A stretch of 64,000 nt of DNA from Phyllobacterium sp. 21LDTY02-6 (GTDB lineage Bacteria > Pseudomonadota > Alphaproteobacteria > Rhizobiales > Rhizobiaceae). The notes beneath the pieces were generated by a model. It saw nothing but the letters and a program-made list of their open reading frames with translations. It did no database searches and was not told the origin of the DNA. Shown here piece by piece: positions 25,594 through 33,832 of this stretch. The stretch's first letter is position 1, and each line of letters begins with the position of its first letter. The DNA is taken from NCBI RefSeq assembly GCF_023554255.2, contig NZ_JAMJWD020000002.1, positions 551,435 through 615,434 of the forward strand, read 5' to 3'. The translations under genes were made by a program, and so were the position numbers.

Positions 25594-25758
25594 AGTGGAG
25601 TTCGGGCGGTCCAGCCTGCTGCCCTGGCTGGGTGCCGTCCTGCCCCGCCGCGGTACTACGGAACGGCACGGTGCTAGCTGGCGGCCATGTGGCCGCGCCG
25701 CCACCATGCGCGCCGGGAGTACCACTCCCGTAGGCAGTAGCCAATTCAGATGAAATCC
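25594..25758. other. GC-rich, hairpin-dense non-coding island
   Basis: This 165-bp stretch is far richer in GC than its flanks. It contains CGGCCA-TG-TGGCCG (25682-25695) and CGGGAGT-ACC-ACTCCCG (25714-25730), both perfect. No frame looks coding. It could be a structured RNA or a strong termination region between the integrase module and the right-end cargo. Confidence 0.4.
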
Positions 25759-25944
25759 CTATTTCCCGTGTGCTGGAAAAACGATGATCTCAGCGATTGT
25801 ATATCGCGCATTCTCGTAGATGCCGTACTCCTCGAGTGCTGTCTCGAGCTCATCATCGTCAATGGGTAAGAAGTGCGGAATATCCATCAGGTTAATGATT
25901 TGGGCCTGTCGGGTCGTGATATCCGTAATTAATAACGCTCGCAT
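25759..25944 (-). CDS. Small acidic hypothetical protein
   Basis: A 61-residue acidic protein (MRALLITDITTRQAQIINLM, then an IDDDELETALEEYG segment). AGAAGG lies 7 nt upstream of this ATG; an in-frame ATG two codons earlier (25950) has poorer spacing. No family is recognised. It is plausible but unproven. The 274 bp to the next gene (25945-26218) contain nothing clear beyond a 5-bp GGAGG/CCTCC stem near 26058-26080. Confidence 0.4.
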   Translation of the reverse strand: MRALLITDITTRQAQIINLMDIPHFLPIDDDELETALEEYGIYENARYTIAEIIVFPAHGK

Positions 25945-26218
25945 TGGCATGCCTTCTGTTAGATCGCTATTAAAGCACGAGGAGCGGAATGTGGCAATTA
26001 TATCAATAATATCATAGGTTTAATACCAAAATGGGTGTTGTAAGTACTGTCTTCTTCCGGAGGGGGTTAGTGCGACCTCCCCCTATCTTACCGAACGCGG
26101 GCGATTGCAACGGGACCCGGCGAGGTCTGCGATCAATCCGAAATGAATACGCAGTACGCCTTCGAAGTGCTTTAGGCAGAATATTTCTTGCACTATGCTG
26201 ATGTAGGCAAAGATTAGC

Positions 26219-27151
26219 TTATCCAGAGCTGCTGGCCAGAATATTCAGAAGTTCGTAGTGATCGCCTTTGTCCTCGGCAACATATTCCTCGTCGGCACCC
26301 AATACGCCTACGGGCAACTTATTCTTCGCTAATGGATTATGAACTACTACGACTGGATACTGATCTCCGCAGGCCGCATTAACGCCAGCGGGCGTTCCCA
26401 AAATTGCACTGACTGACACGTAATCAGGATTGAGAAAGTTATCGGTTGGTACCTGAGCCCCGTTTGGTTTTGGAATTGTTGGGCGATGCTGAGAGCTTTG
26501 CCGTATGACGGTACCGGTTTCTCGGTCGATCACGATTTCAATGGGACCAACAGGAAGTGCCGATTCAACTGCAAATGGAAACTGGGAAATACCCCTGTGC
26601 AATAGGTCGATACCATGCCCCAACCGGCACGCACTTATTGCAATGACATACGGATCTGTTGGTCCAACTATACCTCTTTCCAAATAGCCCTTTTTCCTAA
26701 TTTCTGAATTAGTTAATTGATCGAATCTTACTGATCCCGTGAGCTTCTCCTTCTTATCCTTCAACGCGGATGTCCAACGAAGAAGCATTGCTTCGTGGGG
26801 AACGCTCCCGGTATGAAATCCTTCGGAAGGATTTATCCATTGTTCCGGAATTCCTGCCGGGGAAGGACATGTCGCTTCGATCCATATAGTCAGACCGTCG
26901 AGTTTGGACTTAAAGTCGGGGCCCTCGTCCTTCGAACTTAAATCATGACCTTTATTTTTTAGGTGTTTCGCCAGGATCATTTCCCAAATGTAGGGATAGA
27001 AATGATCGTCTGCCCCGTCCACGAAATCTTGGTCAAAAGTGCTGTCTTTTAAACCCCATGAATTATATTCCAAGTAGAGGGAGGTTAGCCCATCTCTGAC
27101 GGGTGGATTGTCCGAATACCGTTCGCTCAAATATTTCTCGACACCAGCCAT
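26219..27151 (-). CDS. Right-end cargo protein, possible PD-(D/E)XK-type nuclease
   Basis: A 310-residue soluble protein, AT-rich in codons. The N-terminal half has E57 in a helix (YIWEMILAKHLKNKGHD), then D79 in GPDF and E92 in TIWIEATCP. This order (E, D, E-x-x) resembles a PD-(D/E)XK core in which the usual lysine is replaced. The C-terminal half (SAILGTPAGVNAACGD, VVVVHNPLAKNKLP) is unrecognised. It is transcribed inward from the attR end. Accessory genes at this place in islands are often defence genes, but none is assigned. Confidence 0.6.
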   Translation of the reverse strand: MAGVEKYLSERYSDNPPVRDGLTSLYLEYNSWGLKDSTFDQDFVDGADDHFYPYIWEMILAKHLKNKGHDLSSKDEGPDFKSKLDGLTIWIEATCPSPAGIPEQWINPSEGFHTGSVPHEAMLLRWTSALKDKKEKLTGSVRFDQLTNSEIRKKGYLERGIVGPTDPYVIAISACRLGHGIDLLHRGISQFPFAVESALPVGPIEIVIDRETGTVIRQSSQHRPTIPKPNGAQVPTDNFLNPDYVSVSAILGTPAGVNAACGDQYPVVVVHNPLAKNKLPVGVLGADEEYVAEDKGDHYELLNILASSSG

Positions 27152-27259
27152 CGTAACCTCACAGCTTATGATTGCGATCTATATGGATACTGAACATACA
27201 TTAATTCTTCTGCATCGCATGGGATTGTGCGATGAAAATATCGAGCCGTTAACACGCTG

Positions 27260-27276
27260 GTAACCGGATAGTAACC
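27260..27276. promoter_or_regulatory. Paired GTAACC motif, right end (candidate integrase arm site)
   Basis: GTAACC at 27260 and 27271, 11 bp apart, lies 45 bp inside attR. It has the same motif, orientation and spacing as the left-end pair at 9414/9425. Confidence 0.5.
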
Positions 27277-27320
27277 GAAATTCTGAATGCGCTTGGTGAG
27301 GGTCAGGGGAAAATGCTCTA

Positions 27321-27415
27321 AAATGCAAAAAGGCCCGGTAAAACCGGGCCTTTTGATCTTCGAACAACTGGAGCGGGAGAAGGGATTCGAACCCTCGACC
27401 CCAACCTTGGCAAGG
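27321..27415. repeat. attR: tRNA-Gly 3' part plus terminator supplied by the element
   Basis: This is the right copy of the 95-bp repeat. Here the element-borne 3' half joins the native 5' half (27416-27443) to give a complete tRNA-Gly, so insertion did not destroy the tRNA. Confidence 0.88.
27328..27354 (-). terminator. tRNA-Gly terminator
   Basis: A 12-bp perfect stem AAAAGGCCCGGT / ACCGGGCCTTTT has a 3-nt loop. On the minus strand it is followed by T residues, 19 nt after the tRNA 3' end. Confidence 0.88.
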
Positions 27416-27443
27416 TTGTGCTCTACCCCTGAGCTACTCCCGC
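27373..27443 (-). tRNA. tRNA-Gly (anticodon GCC)
   Basis: A 71-nt cloverleaf without encoded CCA. The 7-bp acceptor is GCGGGAG/CTCCCGC. The D arm is GCTC/GAGC. The anticodon stem is CAACC/GGTTG around loop TTGCCAA (anticodon GCC). The T arm is GAGGG-TTCGAAT-CCCTT, closing with one G-T pair. It is the integration target of the 18-kb element and its 3' half is element-derived. Confidence 0.96.
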
Positions 27444-27634
27444 ATGCACCAGTCTGTCTTGCGAAGCGGGGCCTATATGACCCAAGCGCTGACCAAATGC
27501 AACAGGGAAAATTGCACTTACGAAGGATAAGCTGAAATTTTAGCGATTTTGCCGGCTGCCGGGTTGAGGCGCAAAGTCCGAGCCGCTACGAGACATGATC
27601 TGACCCGCTATGTCCATCAAGGCTGGAGATGCTT

Positions 27635-28144
27635 ATGCCCAAAACTTCTGACGATCTCATGCACTTCCTGACAAAGCTCGATATCCAGACGTCGACGATA
27701 CAGCATCCGCCCGTGTTCACCGTTGCCGAGGCACAGGCGTTGCGCGGGCAGATCAGCGGTGCGCACACCAAGAACCTGTTCCTCAAGGACAAGAAGGACC
27801 AATATTTCCTGCTGACCGTCGATGAAGATGCCGAGATCGACCTGAAATCGATCCATGGCCAGATCGGTGCCGCCAGCCGGGTATCTTTCGGAAAGCCGGA
27901 AAAGCTGATGGAATATCTTGGCCTGACACCGGGTTCGGTCAGCGTCCTGGGCGCCATAAATGACGAAGGCCACCGGGTGAAAATAGTGCTCGATCAGGAT
28001 ATCATGGCAGAAGAGGTGATCAATTCGCATCCCCTGACCAACGAGGCCACGACCTCGATCAAGCCAAAGGACCTCTTGCGCTTTCTCGAAGCCACCGGCC
28101 ATGAGCCGTTGATCTTGAAAATCGGCGCAAAAGAACCGAACTGA
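27635..28144 (+). CDS. ProXp-type prolyl-tRNA deacylase (YbaK/PrdX family)
   Basis: A 169-residue single-domain trans-editing protein. It shows YbaK-like motifs: TIQHPPVFTVAEAQALRG at the N-terminus, HTKNLFLKDKK around residue 45 (the family's catalytic-region K and a LFLKDKK motif) and GSVSVLGAIND further on. Such enzymes hydrolyse mischarged Ala-tRNA(Pro). The ATG at 27635 is preferred because GGAG lies about 6 nt upstream; one at 27629 would have no spacing. It starts the run of core genes to the right of the island. Confidence 0.85.
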   Translation: MPKTSDDLMHFLTKLDIQTSTIQHPPVFTVAEAQALRGQISGAHTKNLFLKDKKDQYFLLTVDEDAEIDLKSIHGQIGAASRVSFGKPEKLMEYLGLTPGSVSVLGAINDEGHRVKIVLDQDIMAEEVINSHPLTNEATTSIKPKDLLRFLEATGHEPLILKIGAKEPN

Positions 28145-28198
28145 AGGCATTGGCAGCAGAGGCGGGATGCTGACGCATAGTTGAGGACGGAGAGTTTA

Positions 28199-29173
28199 AT
28201 GAGCAATACGAACAACCCCTTCGGTAGCGGCTATGGCGCCACGCCTTCCACCACGACTGTTTCCTTTGGGTCGAGCGCGCAGGTGTCCTCCGGCGGCGGC
28301 GATCTGATCAAGGATACGACCACGGCGGGCTTCTCGAAGGACGTCATCGCGGAATCGAAGAACCAGCCGGTCCTCGTCGATTTCTGGGCTCCCTGGTGTG
28401 GTCCCTGCAAACAGCTGACGCCGATCCTGGAAAAGGCGGTCAATGGCTCGGCCGGCCGGGTCAAGCTCGTCAAGATGAACATCGACGATCATCCCGCCAT
28501 TGCCGGCCAGCTCGGCATACAGTCGATTCCGGCCGTGATTGCCTTCGTCGACGGCAAGCCGGTGGATGGGTTCATGGGCGCCTTGCCGGAATCGAAGGTG
28601 ACCGAATTCATCAACCGCCTCGCATCTCCCGATGGCGGGCGTGACGAAGCCGTAAATTCAGCGCTTGAAGCCGCGCGGCAGGCATTGGATGCAGGCGATT
28701 TCGAACAGGCCGGGCAGATATATTCTGCCGTGCTCGCGGAAATACCGGATCATGCCGGCGGGCTGGCCGGGCTCGCGACCTGTCTCGTCGAAGCCGGCGA
28801 CGTGGAAGCTGCGCGAGAGACCCTCGACCGGGTGCCGGACGCCGCCCGATCGGATGCGGATGTAAGGGCGGCCGAGGCGCGGATCGCCCTTGCGGCGCAG
28901 GTGGCGCAGCTTGGCGATCCGAAGCCTCTGGAAGCACGCCTGGCGGCAAATCCCGCCGATCACCAGGCACGCTATGATCTCGCGATGATCCTCAATGCGC
29001 AGGGCCGGCGGGACGAGGCTGCCGATCATCTTCTTGCCATCATGAAGGCGGATCGTTGCTGGAACGATGATGGCGCGCGCAAGCAATTGCTGCAATTCTT
29101 CGATGCCTGGGGGGCGGGCGATCCGTCGTCGCTTGCGGCGCGTCGCAAGCTTTCATCTCTCTTGTTTTCTTGA
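28199..29173 (+). CDS. YbbN/CnoX-like thioredoxin-TPR protein
   Basis: A 324-residue protein with an N-terminal thioredoxin domain containing W-C67-G-P-C70, followed by tetratricopeptide-like helices (about 160-320) in the YbbN arrangement. YbbN/CnoX proteins are holdase co-chaperones that protect proteins from over-oxidation; whether this copy is redox-active is suggested by the intact CGPC. GGAG lies 5 nt before the ATG at 28199. It is followed directly by the Lon-N gene. Confidence 0.9.
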   Translation: MSNTNNPFGSGYGATPSTTTVSFGSSAQVSSGGGDLIKDTTTAGFSKDVIAESKNQPVLVDFWAPWCGPCKQLTPILEKAVNGSAGRVKLVKMNIDDHPAIAGQLGIQSIPAVIAFVDGKPVDGFMGALPESKVTEFINRLASPDGGRDEAVNSALEAARQALDAGDFEQAGQIYSAVLAEIPDHAGGLAGLATCLVEAGDVEAARETLDRVPDAARSDADVRAAEARIALAAQVAQLGDPKPLEARLAANPADHQARYDLAMILNAQGRRDEAADHLLAIMKADRCWNDDGARKQLLQFFDAWGAGDPSSLAARRKLSSLLFS

Positions 29174-29205
29174 GCGAGGTCCAGCACAACAACCGGGAGC
29201 AGGCA

Positions 29206-29868
29206 ATGCAAGCAGGAAATGTCCGCTATCGCACGCTGGAGAACGTTCCGGATGTCGTCCCGATCTTCCCGCTCGCCGGCGCGCTGCTGTTACCCGGCGG
29301 TCAATTGCCGCTGAATATTTTCGAGCCTCGCTATCTGGCCATGGTGGATACCGCCCTGGCAACCAAGCGCGTGATCGGCATGATCCAGCCTCGGCTCGAC
29401 CAGAATGGCGACGATGACAGTGCCTTGAGCGAGATCGGCTGTCTCGGCCGCATAACGTCTTTCGCGGAGACGGGCGATGGCCGCGTGCTGATCACCCTGC
29501 AGGGCATATGCCGGTTTCGCGTTACCAAGGAACTCTCGGTCAGGACGCCGTTCCGTCAGTGCAAGATAGCGCCCTTCCGTGCCGACCTCGACGAGGCCGA
29601 TGACAGGGATGTGGACCGGACGGCGCTGCTGCGGGTTTTTCGTGCCTACCTCGATGCGAACAATCTCGAAGCGGATTGGGACGGCATATCGCGCGCCGGC
29701 AACGAGACCCTGGTGAATGCCCTTGCCATGATGTCGCCATTCGGCGCGGCCGAGAAGCAGGCGCTGCTCGAGGCGGCGGATTTGAAGACCCGCGCCGAAA
29801 CATTGATCGCCATAACCGAGATCGCCCTGGCCAAAGACCAGGATGATTATGAATCGGGATTGCAGTAG
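29206..29868 (+). CDS. Lon N-terminal (PUA-like) domain protein
   Basis: A 220-residue protein beginning near [27 protein letters not shown], the hallmark of the Lon substrate-binding domain, without AAA+ or protease domains. Stand-alone Lon-N proteins are common in Alphaproteobacteria and their role is unclear. GGGAG precedes the ATG at 29206. A TTG at 29170 overlapping the previous stop would add 12 residues. It sits in a tight row with the thioredoxin and Trm112 genes. Confidence 0.88.
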   Translation: MQAGNVRYRTLENVPDVVPIFPLAGALLLPGGQLPLNIFEPRYLAMVDTALATKRVIGMIQPRLDQNGDDDSALSEIGCLGRITSFAETGDGRVLITLQGICRFRVTKELSVRTPFRQCKIAPFRADLDEADDRDVDRTALLRVFRAYLDANNLEADWDGISRAGNETLVNALAMMSPFGAAEKQALLEAADLKTRAETLIAITEIALAKDQDDYESGLQ

Positions 29869-29878
29869 GATTATCCGC

Positions 29879-30073
29879 ATGGCCGAGAAAAATCGCGAGA
29901 TCGGAATTGACCGGAAGCTGCTGGAATTGCTGGTGTGCCCGCTGACCAAGGCCAACCTGACCTATGATGCGGAGAAATCCGAGCTGGTCTCGGAAAAGGC
30001 GCGGCTCGCTTATCCCGTTCGTGATGGCATCCCCATCATGCTGCCTTCCGAGGCCCGCCAGCTCGACGGTTGA
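29879..30073 (+). CDS. Trm112 family protein
   Basis: A 64-residue zinc-ribbon-like small protein: [17 protein letters not shown], then [17 protein letters not shown], the classic COG2835/Trm112 pattern. Only one of the usual cysteines remains, so it probably does not bind zinc. Relatives activate methyltransferases in eukaryotes; the bacterial role is unknown. It is 10 nt downstream of the Lon-N gene. Confidence 0.88.
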   Translation: MAEKNREIGIDRKLLELLVCPLTKANLTYDAEKSELVSEKARLAYPVRDGIPIMLPSEARQLDG

Positions 30074-30170
30074 GCGCGGAGCGGGCTCGCACGGACGGGA
30101 ATTAATGACTATATGAGCGCGATACCGGTCGGCAGCAGCCTGGGCCGGTCCGAGTTCAACGGGAGAAGCC

Positions 30171-30593
30171 ATGGCGAGAAGCAATCAGACGGCCGACTGG
30201 GCCAATCGTTTTTCCCCCTCACTTGCCGAAATCGAATCGCTGGCCATCGAAGCCTATGCGCATCTGCCCGAGAGCTTCCGCGAGCTTTGCGGCGATATCA
30301 CCATGCAGATCTCGGAATTTCCGGATGACCAGGTGGTTGAAGACATGGGGCTTGAATCCCCGTTCGAGCTTCTTGGCCTGTTCGAGGGCACGGGAATAGG
30401 CGAGCGCTTCTCACTGCAGACGGGACAACAGAACAACCGCATCACGCTATACCGCCGTGCTATTCTCGATTATTGGGCGGAATATGAGGAGACACTGGGT
30501 GACGTCGTCACCCATGTGCTGATTCATGAAATCGGCCATCATTTCGGCCTGTCGGACGATGAGATGGAGCGCATCGAAGCCAGCGTCGACTGA
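30171..30593 (+). CDS. Metallopeptidase family protein (COG3824/DUF1025)
   Basis: A 140-residue zincin-like protein. The zinc motif HEIGHHFGLSDDEME lies near the C-terminus (about 122-136), where the third ligand is an acidic residue or histidine after the glycine turn. The family is widespread, short and of unknown substrate. GGGAGAAGCC precedes the ATG. Confidence 0.85.
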   Translation: MARSNQTADWANRFSPSLAEIESLAIEAYAHLPESFRELCGDITMQISEFPDDQVVEDMGLESPFELLGLFEGTGIGERFSLQTGQQNNRITLYRRAILDYWAEYEETLGDVVTHVLIHEIGHHFGLSDDEMERIEASVD

Positions 30594-30622
30594 AGCCCGT
30601 TCCGGGAACAGGCTTCATGGAC

Positions 30623-30832
30623 TCAGTAGTCGCTGAGCTTGGTGCTTCCCGGCTCGTAATCGACGCCATCGACATCCTTGACGACGGCCTGACCGCACTG
30701 CATCACGCCGGTTACGGAGTTGAACGCATAGGTCGGCGACCCGTAAATATGCCAGCCCTTGTTGAGGGCGGCCGTCACCTTGTGGCAGAAGCTCGAATCG
30801 TCCGGCCCTGTCAGAAAGCGATATAGTTTCAT
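30623..30832 (-). CDS. DUF1737 domain-containing small protein
   Basis: A 69-residue protein: MKLYRFLTGPDDSSFCHKVT, then LNKGWHIYGSPTYAFNS, the DUF1737 pattern. GGAG lies 7 nt before the ATG. Downstream of the lyase gene on the same strand with a 34-nt gap, it is probably in one operon. The function is unknown. Confidence 0.85.
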   Translation of the reverse strand: MKLYRFLTGPDDSSFCHKVTAALNKGWHIYGSPTYAFNSVTGVMQCGQAVVKDVDGVDYEPGSTKLSDY

Positions 30833-30866
30833 TTCACTGCTCCTCTGTGCGGCAGGCGGTCTGCCG

Positions 30867-31748
30867 TCATTGCGGTAACTTCCGGCCTGATTTGGCGAGG
30901 GTCCGCCGCGCCATATCAAGATGCATCCTCTCGACCATGCGGCCGTCGAGGCCAATCGCGCCCGAGCCGCCGTTCTCCGGCAGCGCGAAGGCGGCCACGA
31001 TCTTCTCCGCCGCTGCGATCTCGTCGGGGCTGGTCGCAAAGGCGGCGTTGGCGCCGGGAATCTGCGTAGGGTGGATGAGCGTCTTGCCGTCAAAGCCCAG
31101 CGCAGCGGCCTGCGCGCATTCGGCGATAAAACCGTCCATGTTGGAATAATCATTGAACACGCCGTCGATGACATCGAGCTTTCCGGCGCGTGCGCATAGC
31201 AATATCTGCATCAGCCAGGGGAGAAAGCCGGCGCGGCCGGGCTCCAGGCGCGTTCTTGTCTCCCTGGCGATATCATTCGTGCCGACGACGAAACATTCGA
31301 GCCGTGCGGCGGAGCGCAAGCCGAGCTCGGCGATCTCGTCGCTGTTGAGAATGCCGCGCGGCGTCTCGATCATCGCCCAAAGGCGGATATTCTCCGATGC
31401 GTCGGTCTCGTCGAGAACTTCCGCGACGGCGGTGACGTCCTGCGGCATCTCCACCTTCGGCAGGAGGATCGCATCCGGCTTGCAGGCGCGGGCCGCCAGC
31501 AGGTCTTCGCTGCCCCATTGGCTCGACAGATGATTGATCCGGATAATGCGCTCGAAACCGGCGGTCTTGCTGGCGGTGAAATGATCGCGCAGCGCCTCGC
31601 GCGCATCCTCCTTGCTCTCGGGAGCGACGGCATCCTCGAGGTCGTAGATGACGCAATCGACGTCGAGGGACGACGCTTTCGCCATGGCTCTTGCATTCGA
31701 AGCGGGGACATAAAGCACGGAACGGCGCGGGCGATAGATCGGAGTCAT
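30867..31748 (-). CDS. HpcH/HpaI aldolase family CoA ester lyase (CitE/malyl-CoA lyase-like)
   Basis: A 293-residue TIM-barrel lyase. Motifs include RRSVLYVPASNARAMAKA at the N-terminus, DCVIYDLEDAVAPESK (metal-binding acidic residues), LLPKVE, MIETPRGILN and LGFDGKTLIHPTQI. Relatives cleave (3S)-citramalyl- or malyl-CoA; the exact substrate cannot be told by eye. The start at 31748 gives the usual N-terminus; upstream ATG in the same frame (31814) would add an atypical extension. Confidence 0.88.
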   Translation of the reverse strand: MTPIYRPRRSVLYVPASNARAMAKASSLDVDCVIYDLEDAVAPESKEDAREALRDHFTASKTAGFERIIRINHLSSQWGSEDLLAARACKPDAILLPKVEMPQDVTAVAEVLDETDASENIRLWAMIETPRGILNSDEIAELGLRSAARLECFVVGTNDIARETRTRLEPGRAGFLPWLMQILLCARAGKLDVIDGVFNDYSNMDGFIAECAQAAALGFDGKTLIHPTQIPGANAAFATSPDEIAAAEKIVAAFALPENGGSGAIGLDGRMVERMHLDMARRTLAKSGRKLPQ

Positions 31749-31891
31749 GAGCGATTTCTGCCCTGATTGCGCCTCCGTTACAAGAGCAAAGGCTCCTGCG
31801 GCAGGGCAGGACAAGCGAAATGCTTTGCTTCGCGGCCAAGCTGGTGTAAAGCCAAGGCCTACACAATTTATGAGATCTGCAGGCAGGCATT

Positions 31892-32497
31892 ATGGATAAA
31901 TTTACCCATCTCACCGGCGTGGCCGCTCCGTTGCCCATCGTCAATGTCGATACGGACATGATCATCCCCAAGGATTATCTCAAGACGATCAAGCGCACCG
32001 GACTCGGAAAAGGTCTGTTTGCCGAAATGCGCTATAATGAGGATGGTACGGAGAATCCCGACTTCGTCCTCAACAAGCCGGCCTACCGGAATGCGCAGAT
32101 CCTCGTCGCCGGCGACAATTTCGGCTGTGGTTCGAGCCGCGAGCATGCGCCCTGGGCGCTGCTGGATTTCGGTATCCGCTGCGTCATTTCCACCAGCTTC
32201 GCCGATATTTTCTACAATAACTGCTTCAAGAATGGCATTTTGCCCATTCGCGTCAGCCAGGAAGACCTGGACAAGCTCATGGACGATGCGCAGCGTGGCG
32301 CCAACGCCACCCTGTCGATCGATCTGGAGGCGTTGACGATCCAGGGTCCGGATGGCGGCACGATCAATTTCGACCTCGACGAGTTCCGCCGTTACTGCAT
32401 GCTGAACGGCCTCGATGATATCGGCCTTACCATGGAGAAGGCTGCGAAGATCGACAATTTCGAAGCGCTCAACGCGCAACGCCACCCCTGGGCATAA
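31892..32497 (+). CDS. leuD: 3-isopropylmalate dehydratase small subunit
   Basis: A 201-residue swivelling domain of isopropylmalate isomerase for leucine synthesis; the large subunit LeuC is not in the window. Motifs are the start [35 protein letters not shown] and the [17 protein letters not shown] loop. It is of standard length. It is followed by a terminator and then leuB. Confidence 0.96.
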   Translation: MDKFTHLTGVAAPLPIVNVDTDMIIPKDYLKTIKRTGLGKGLFAEMRYNEDGTENPDFVLNKPAYRNAQILVAGDNFGCGSSREHAPWALLDFGIRCVISTSFADIFYNNCFKNGILPIRVSQEDLDKLMDDAQRGANATLSIDLEALTIQGPDGGTINFDLDEFRRYCMLNGLDDIGLTMEKAAKIDNFEALNAQRHPWA

Positions 32498-32508
32498 TCG
32501 CTCTCAAA

Positions 32509-32532
32509 AACCCGGCCAGGCCGGGTTTTTTT
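32509..32532 (+). terminator. Intrinsic terminator after leuD
   Basis: A near-continuous palindrome AACCCGGCC-A-GGCCGGGTT is followed by five more T residues, 11 nt after the leuD stop. leuB therefore probably has its own promoter. Confidence 0.88.
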
Positions 32533-32657
32533 ATGCGCTCCGCCGGCCACGGAAACTCCCGGGCACAAGATTATTTCGCCGGGTGCTTTTCTTCTTTGCT
32601 CAGATTGCGCTAAACACGCGCCATTCATCCTTATCGAACGACACGAGGTCTCACGAC

Positions 32658-33770
32658 ATGGCATCCAAAAAGCTCTTTCTTCTTCCTGGTGACGGCATCG
32701 GGCCAGAGGCTATGGCCGAAGTCCGGAAAATCATTGCCTATATGAATGCCGAGTTGAAGAGCGGCTTCGAACTGGATGAGGGCCTTGTCGGCGGTTCGGC
32801 CTATGACGCGCATGGCAAGGCGATCTCCGATGCGGACATGCAGAAGGCCCTGGCTTCCGACGCAGTCCTGTTTGGGGCGGTCGGCGGTCCGAAATGGGAC
32901 AGCGTGCCCTATGATGTGAGGCCCGAAGCCGGCTTGCTGCGCCTGCGCAAGGACATGGAGCTTTTCGCCAATCTTCGTCCCGCCATCTGCTATCCGGCGC
33001 TGGCCGACTCGTCGTCGCTGAAGAAGGAGGTCGTCGAAGGGCTCGATATTCTGATCGTGCGCGAATTGACCGGCGGCGTCTATTTCGGCGAGCCCAAGGA
33101 GATCCGCGATCTCGGCAACGGGCAGAAGCGCGGCATCGACACGCAGGTCTACGACACCTACGAGATCGAGCGGATTTCCGGCGTCGCATTCGAGCTTGCG
33201 CGCACCCGCCGCAACAAGGTCACGTCCATGGAAAAGCGCAACGTCATGAAGTCCGGCGTGCTGTGGAATGAGGTCGTGACCGCGACGCACAAGGAGAAAT
33301 ATGCCGATGTCACGCTCGACCACATGCTGGCGGATGCCGGTGGCATGCAATTGGTGCGCTGGCCCAAGCAATTCGACGTCATCGTCACGGACAATCTCTT
33401 CGGCGACATGCTTTCCGATATCGCCGCCATGTTGACCGGCTCGCTTGGCATGCTGCCGTCAGCGTCGCTCGGCGCTCCCGACCCGAAGACCGGCAGCCGC
33501 AAGGCGCTTTACGAGCCCGTCCATGGTTCAGCGCCCGATATTGCCGGAACAGGCGCAGCCAATCCGATCGCCATGATCGCTTCCTTTGCCATGTGTCTGC
33601 GCTATTCCTTCAACATGACGGCCGAGGCCGACCGGCTCGAAGCGGCAATCGCGGCGGTCCTTGATGATGGCATCCGCACGGCCGACATCATGTCCGAAGG
33701 CAAGACCAAGGTCGGCACTACCGAAATGGGCGATGCCATCCTGGCCAGGTTCAAGGCACTGGCAGCCTGA
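32658..33770 (+). CDS. leuB: 3-isopropylmalate dehydrogenase
   Basis: A 370-residue NAD-dependent enzyme, the third step of leucine synthesis. It starts [20 protein letters not shown], has [15 protein letters not shown] (substrate arginines) and [28 protein letters not shown]. The ATG at 32658 has GAGG about 9 nt upstream; the much longer upstream frame crosses the leuD terminator and is not used. Confidence 0.97.
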   Translation: MASKKLFLLPGDGIGPEAMAEVRKIIAYMNAELKSGFELDEGLVGGSAYDAHGKAISDADMQKALASDAVLFGAVGGPKWDSVPYDVRPEAGLLRLRKDMELFANLRPAICYPALADSSSLKKEVVEGLDILIVRELTGGVYFGEPKEIRDLGNGQKRGIDTQVYDTYEIERISGVAFELARTRRNKVTSMEKRNVMKSGVLWNEVVTATHKEKYADVTLDHMLADAGGMQLVRWPKQFDVIVTDNLFGDMLSDIAAMLTGSLGMLPSASLGAPDPKTGSRKALYEPVHGSAPDIAGTGAANPIAMIASFAMCLRYSFNMTAEADRLEAAIAAVLDDGIRTADIMSEGKTKVGTTEMGDAILARFKALAA

Positions 33771-33782
33771 GGCACGCATGAA

Positions 33783-33818
33783 AAAAAGCCCGGCGCGAGC
33801 GATCGCGCCGGGCTTTTT
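33783..33818. terminator. Bidirectional terminator between leuB and the MFS gene
   Basis: A perfect 10-bp GC stem GCCCGGCGCG / CGCGCCGGGC with a 6-nt loop is flanked by A7 on the left and T5 on the right. It can serve both convergent genes. Confidence 0.92.
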
Positions 33819-33832
33819 CGTTAGTGGGCCGA

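Larger units (their letters stand above)
9164..27415. mobile_element. Integrative element of about 18.2 kb in tRNA-Gly(GCC), satellite-like, with defence cargo
   Basis: The bounds are the 95-bp direct repeats at 9164-9258 and 27321-27415. The right repeat completes an intact tRNA-Gly, while the left is a 3' fragment. Inside are a tyrosine integrase near the right end, an AlpA-like HTH, a primase/VapE-type helicase, a complete type I restriction-modification operon, a GmrSD-like DUF262 protein and other accessory genes. No structural phage genes, terminase, relaxase or mating-pair genes are visible. Base composition is patchy: the left 3 kb and the replication module are AT-richer than the hsd module, which suggests assembly from separate sources. 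Confidence 0.9.
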
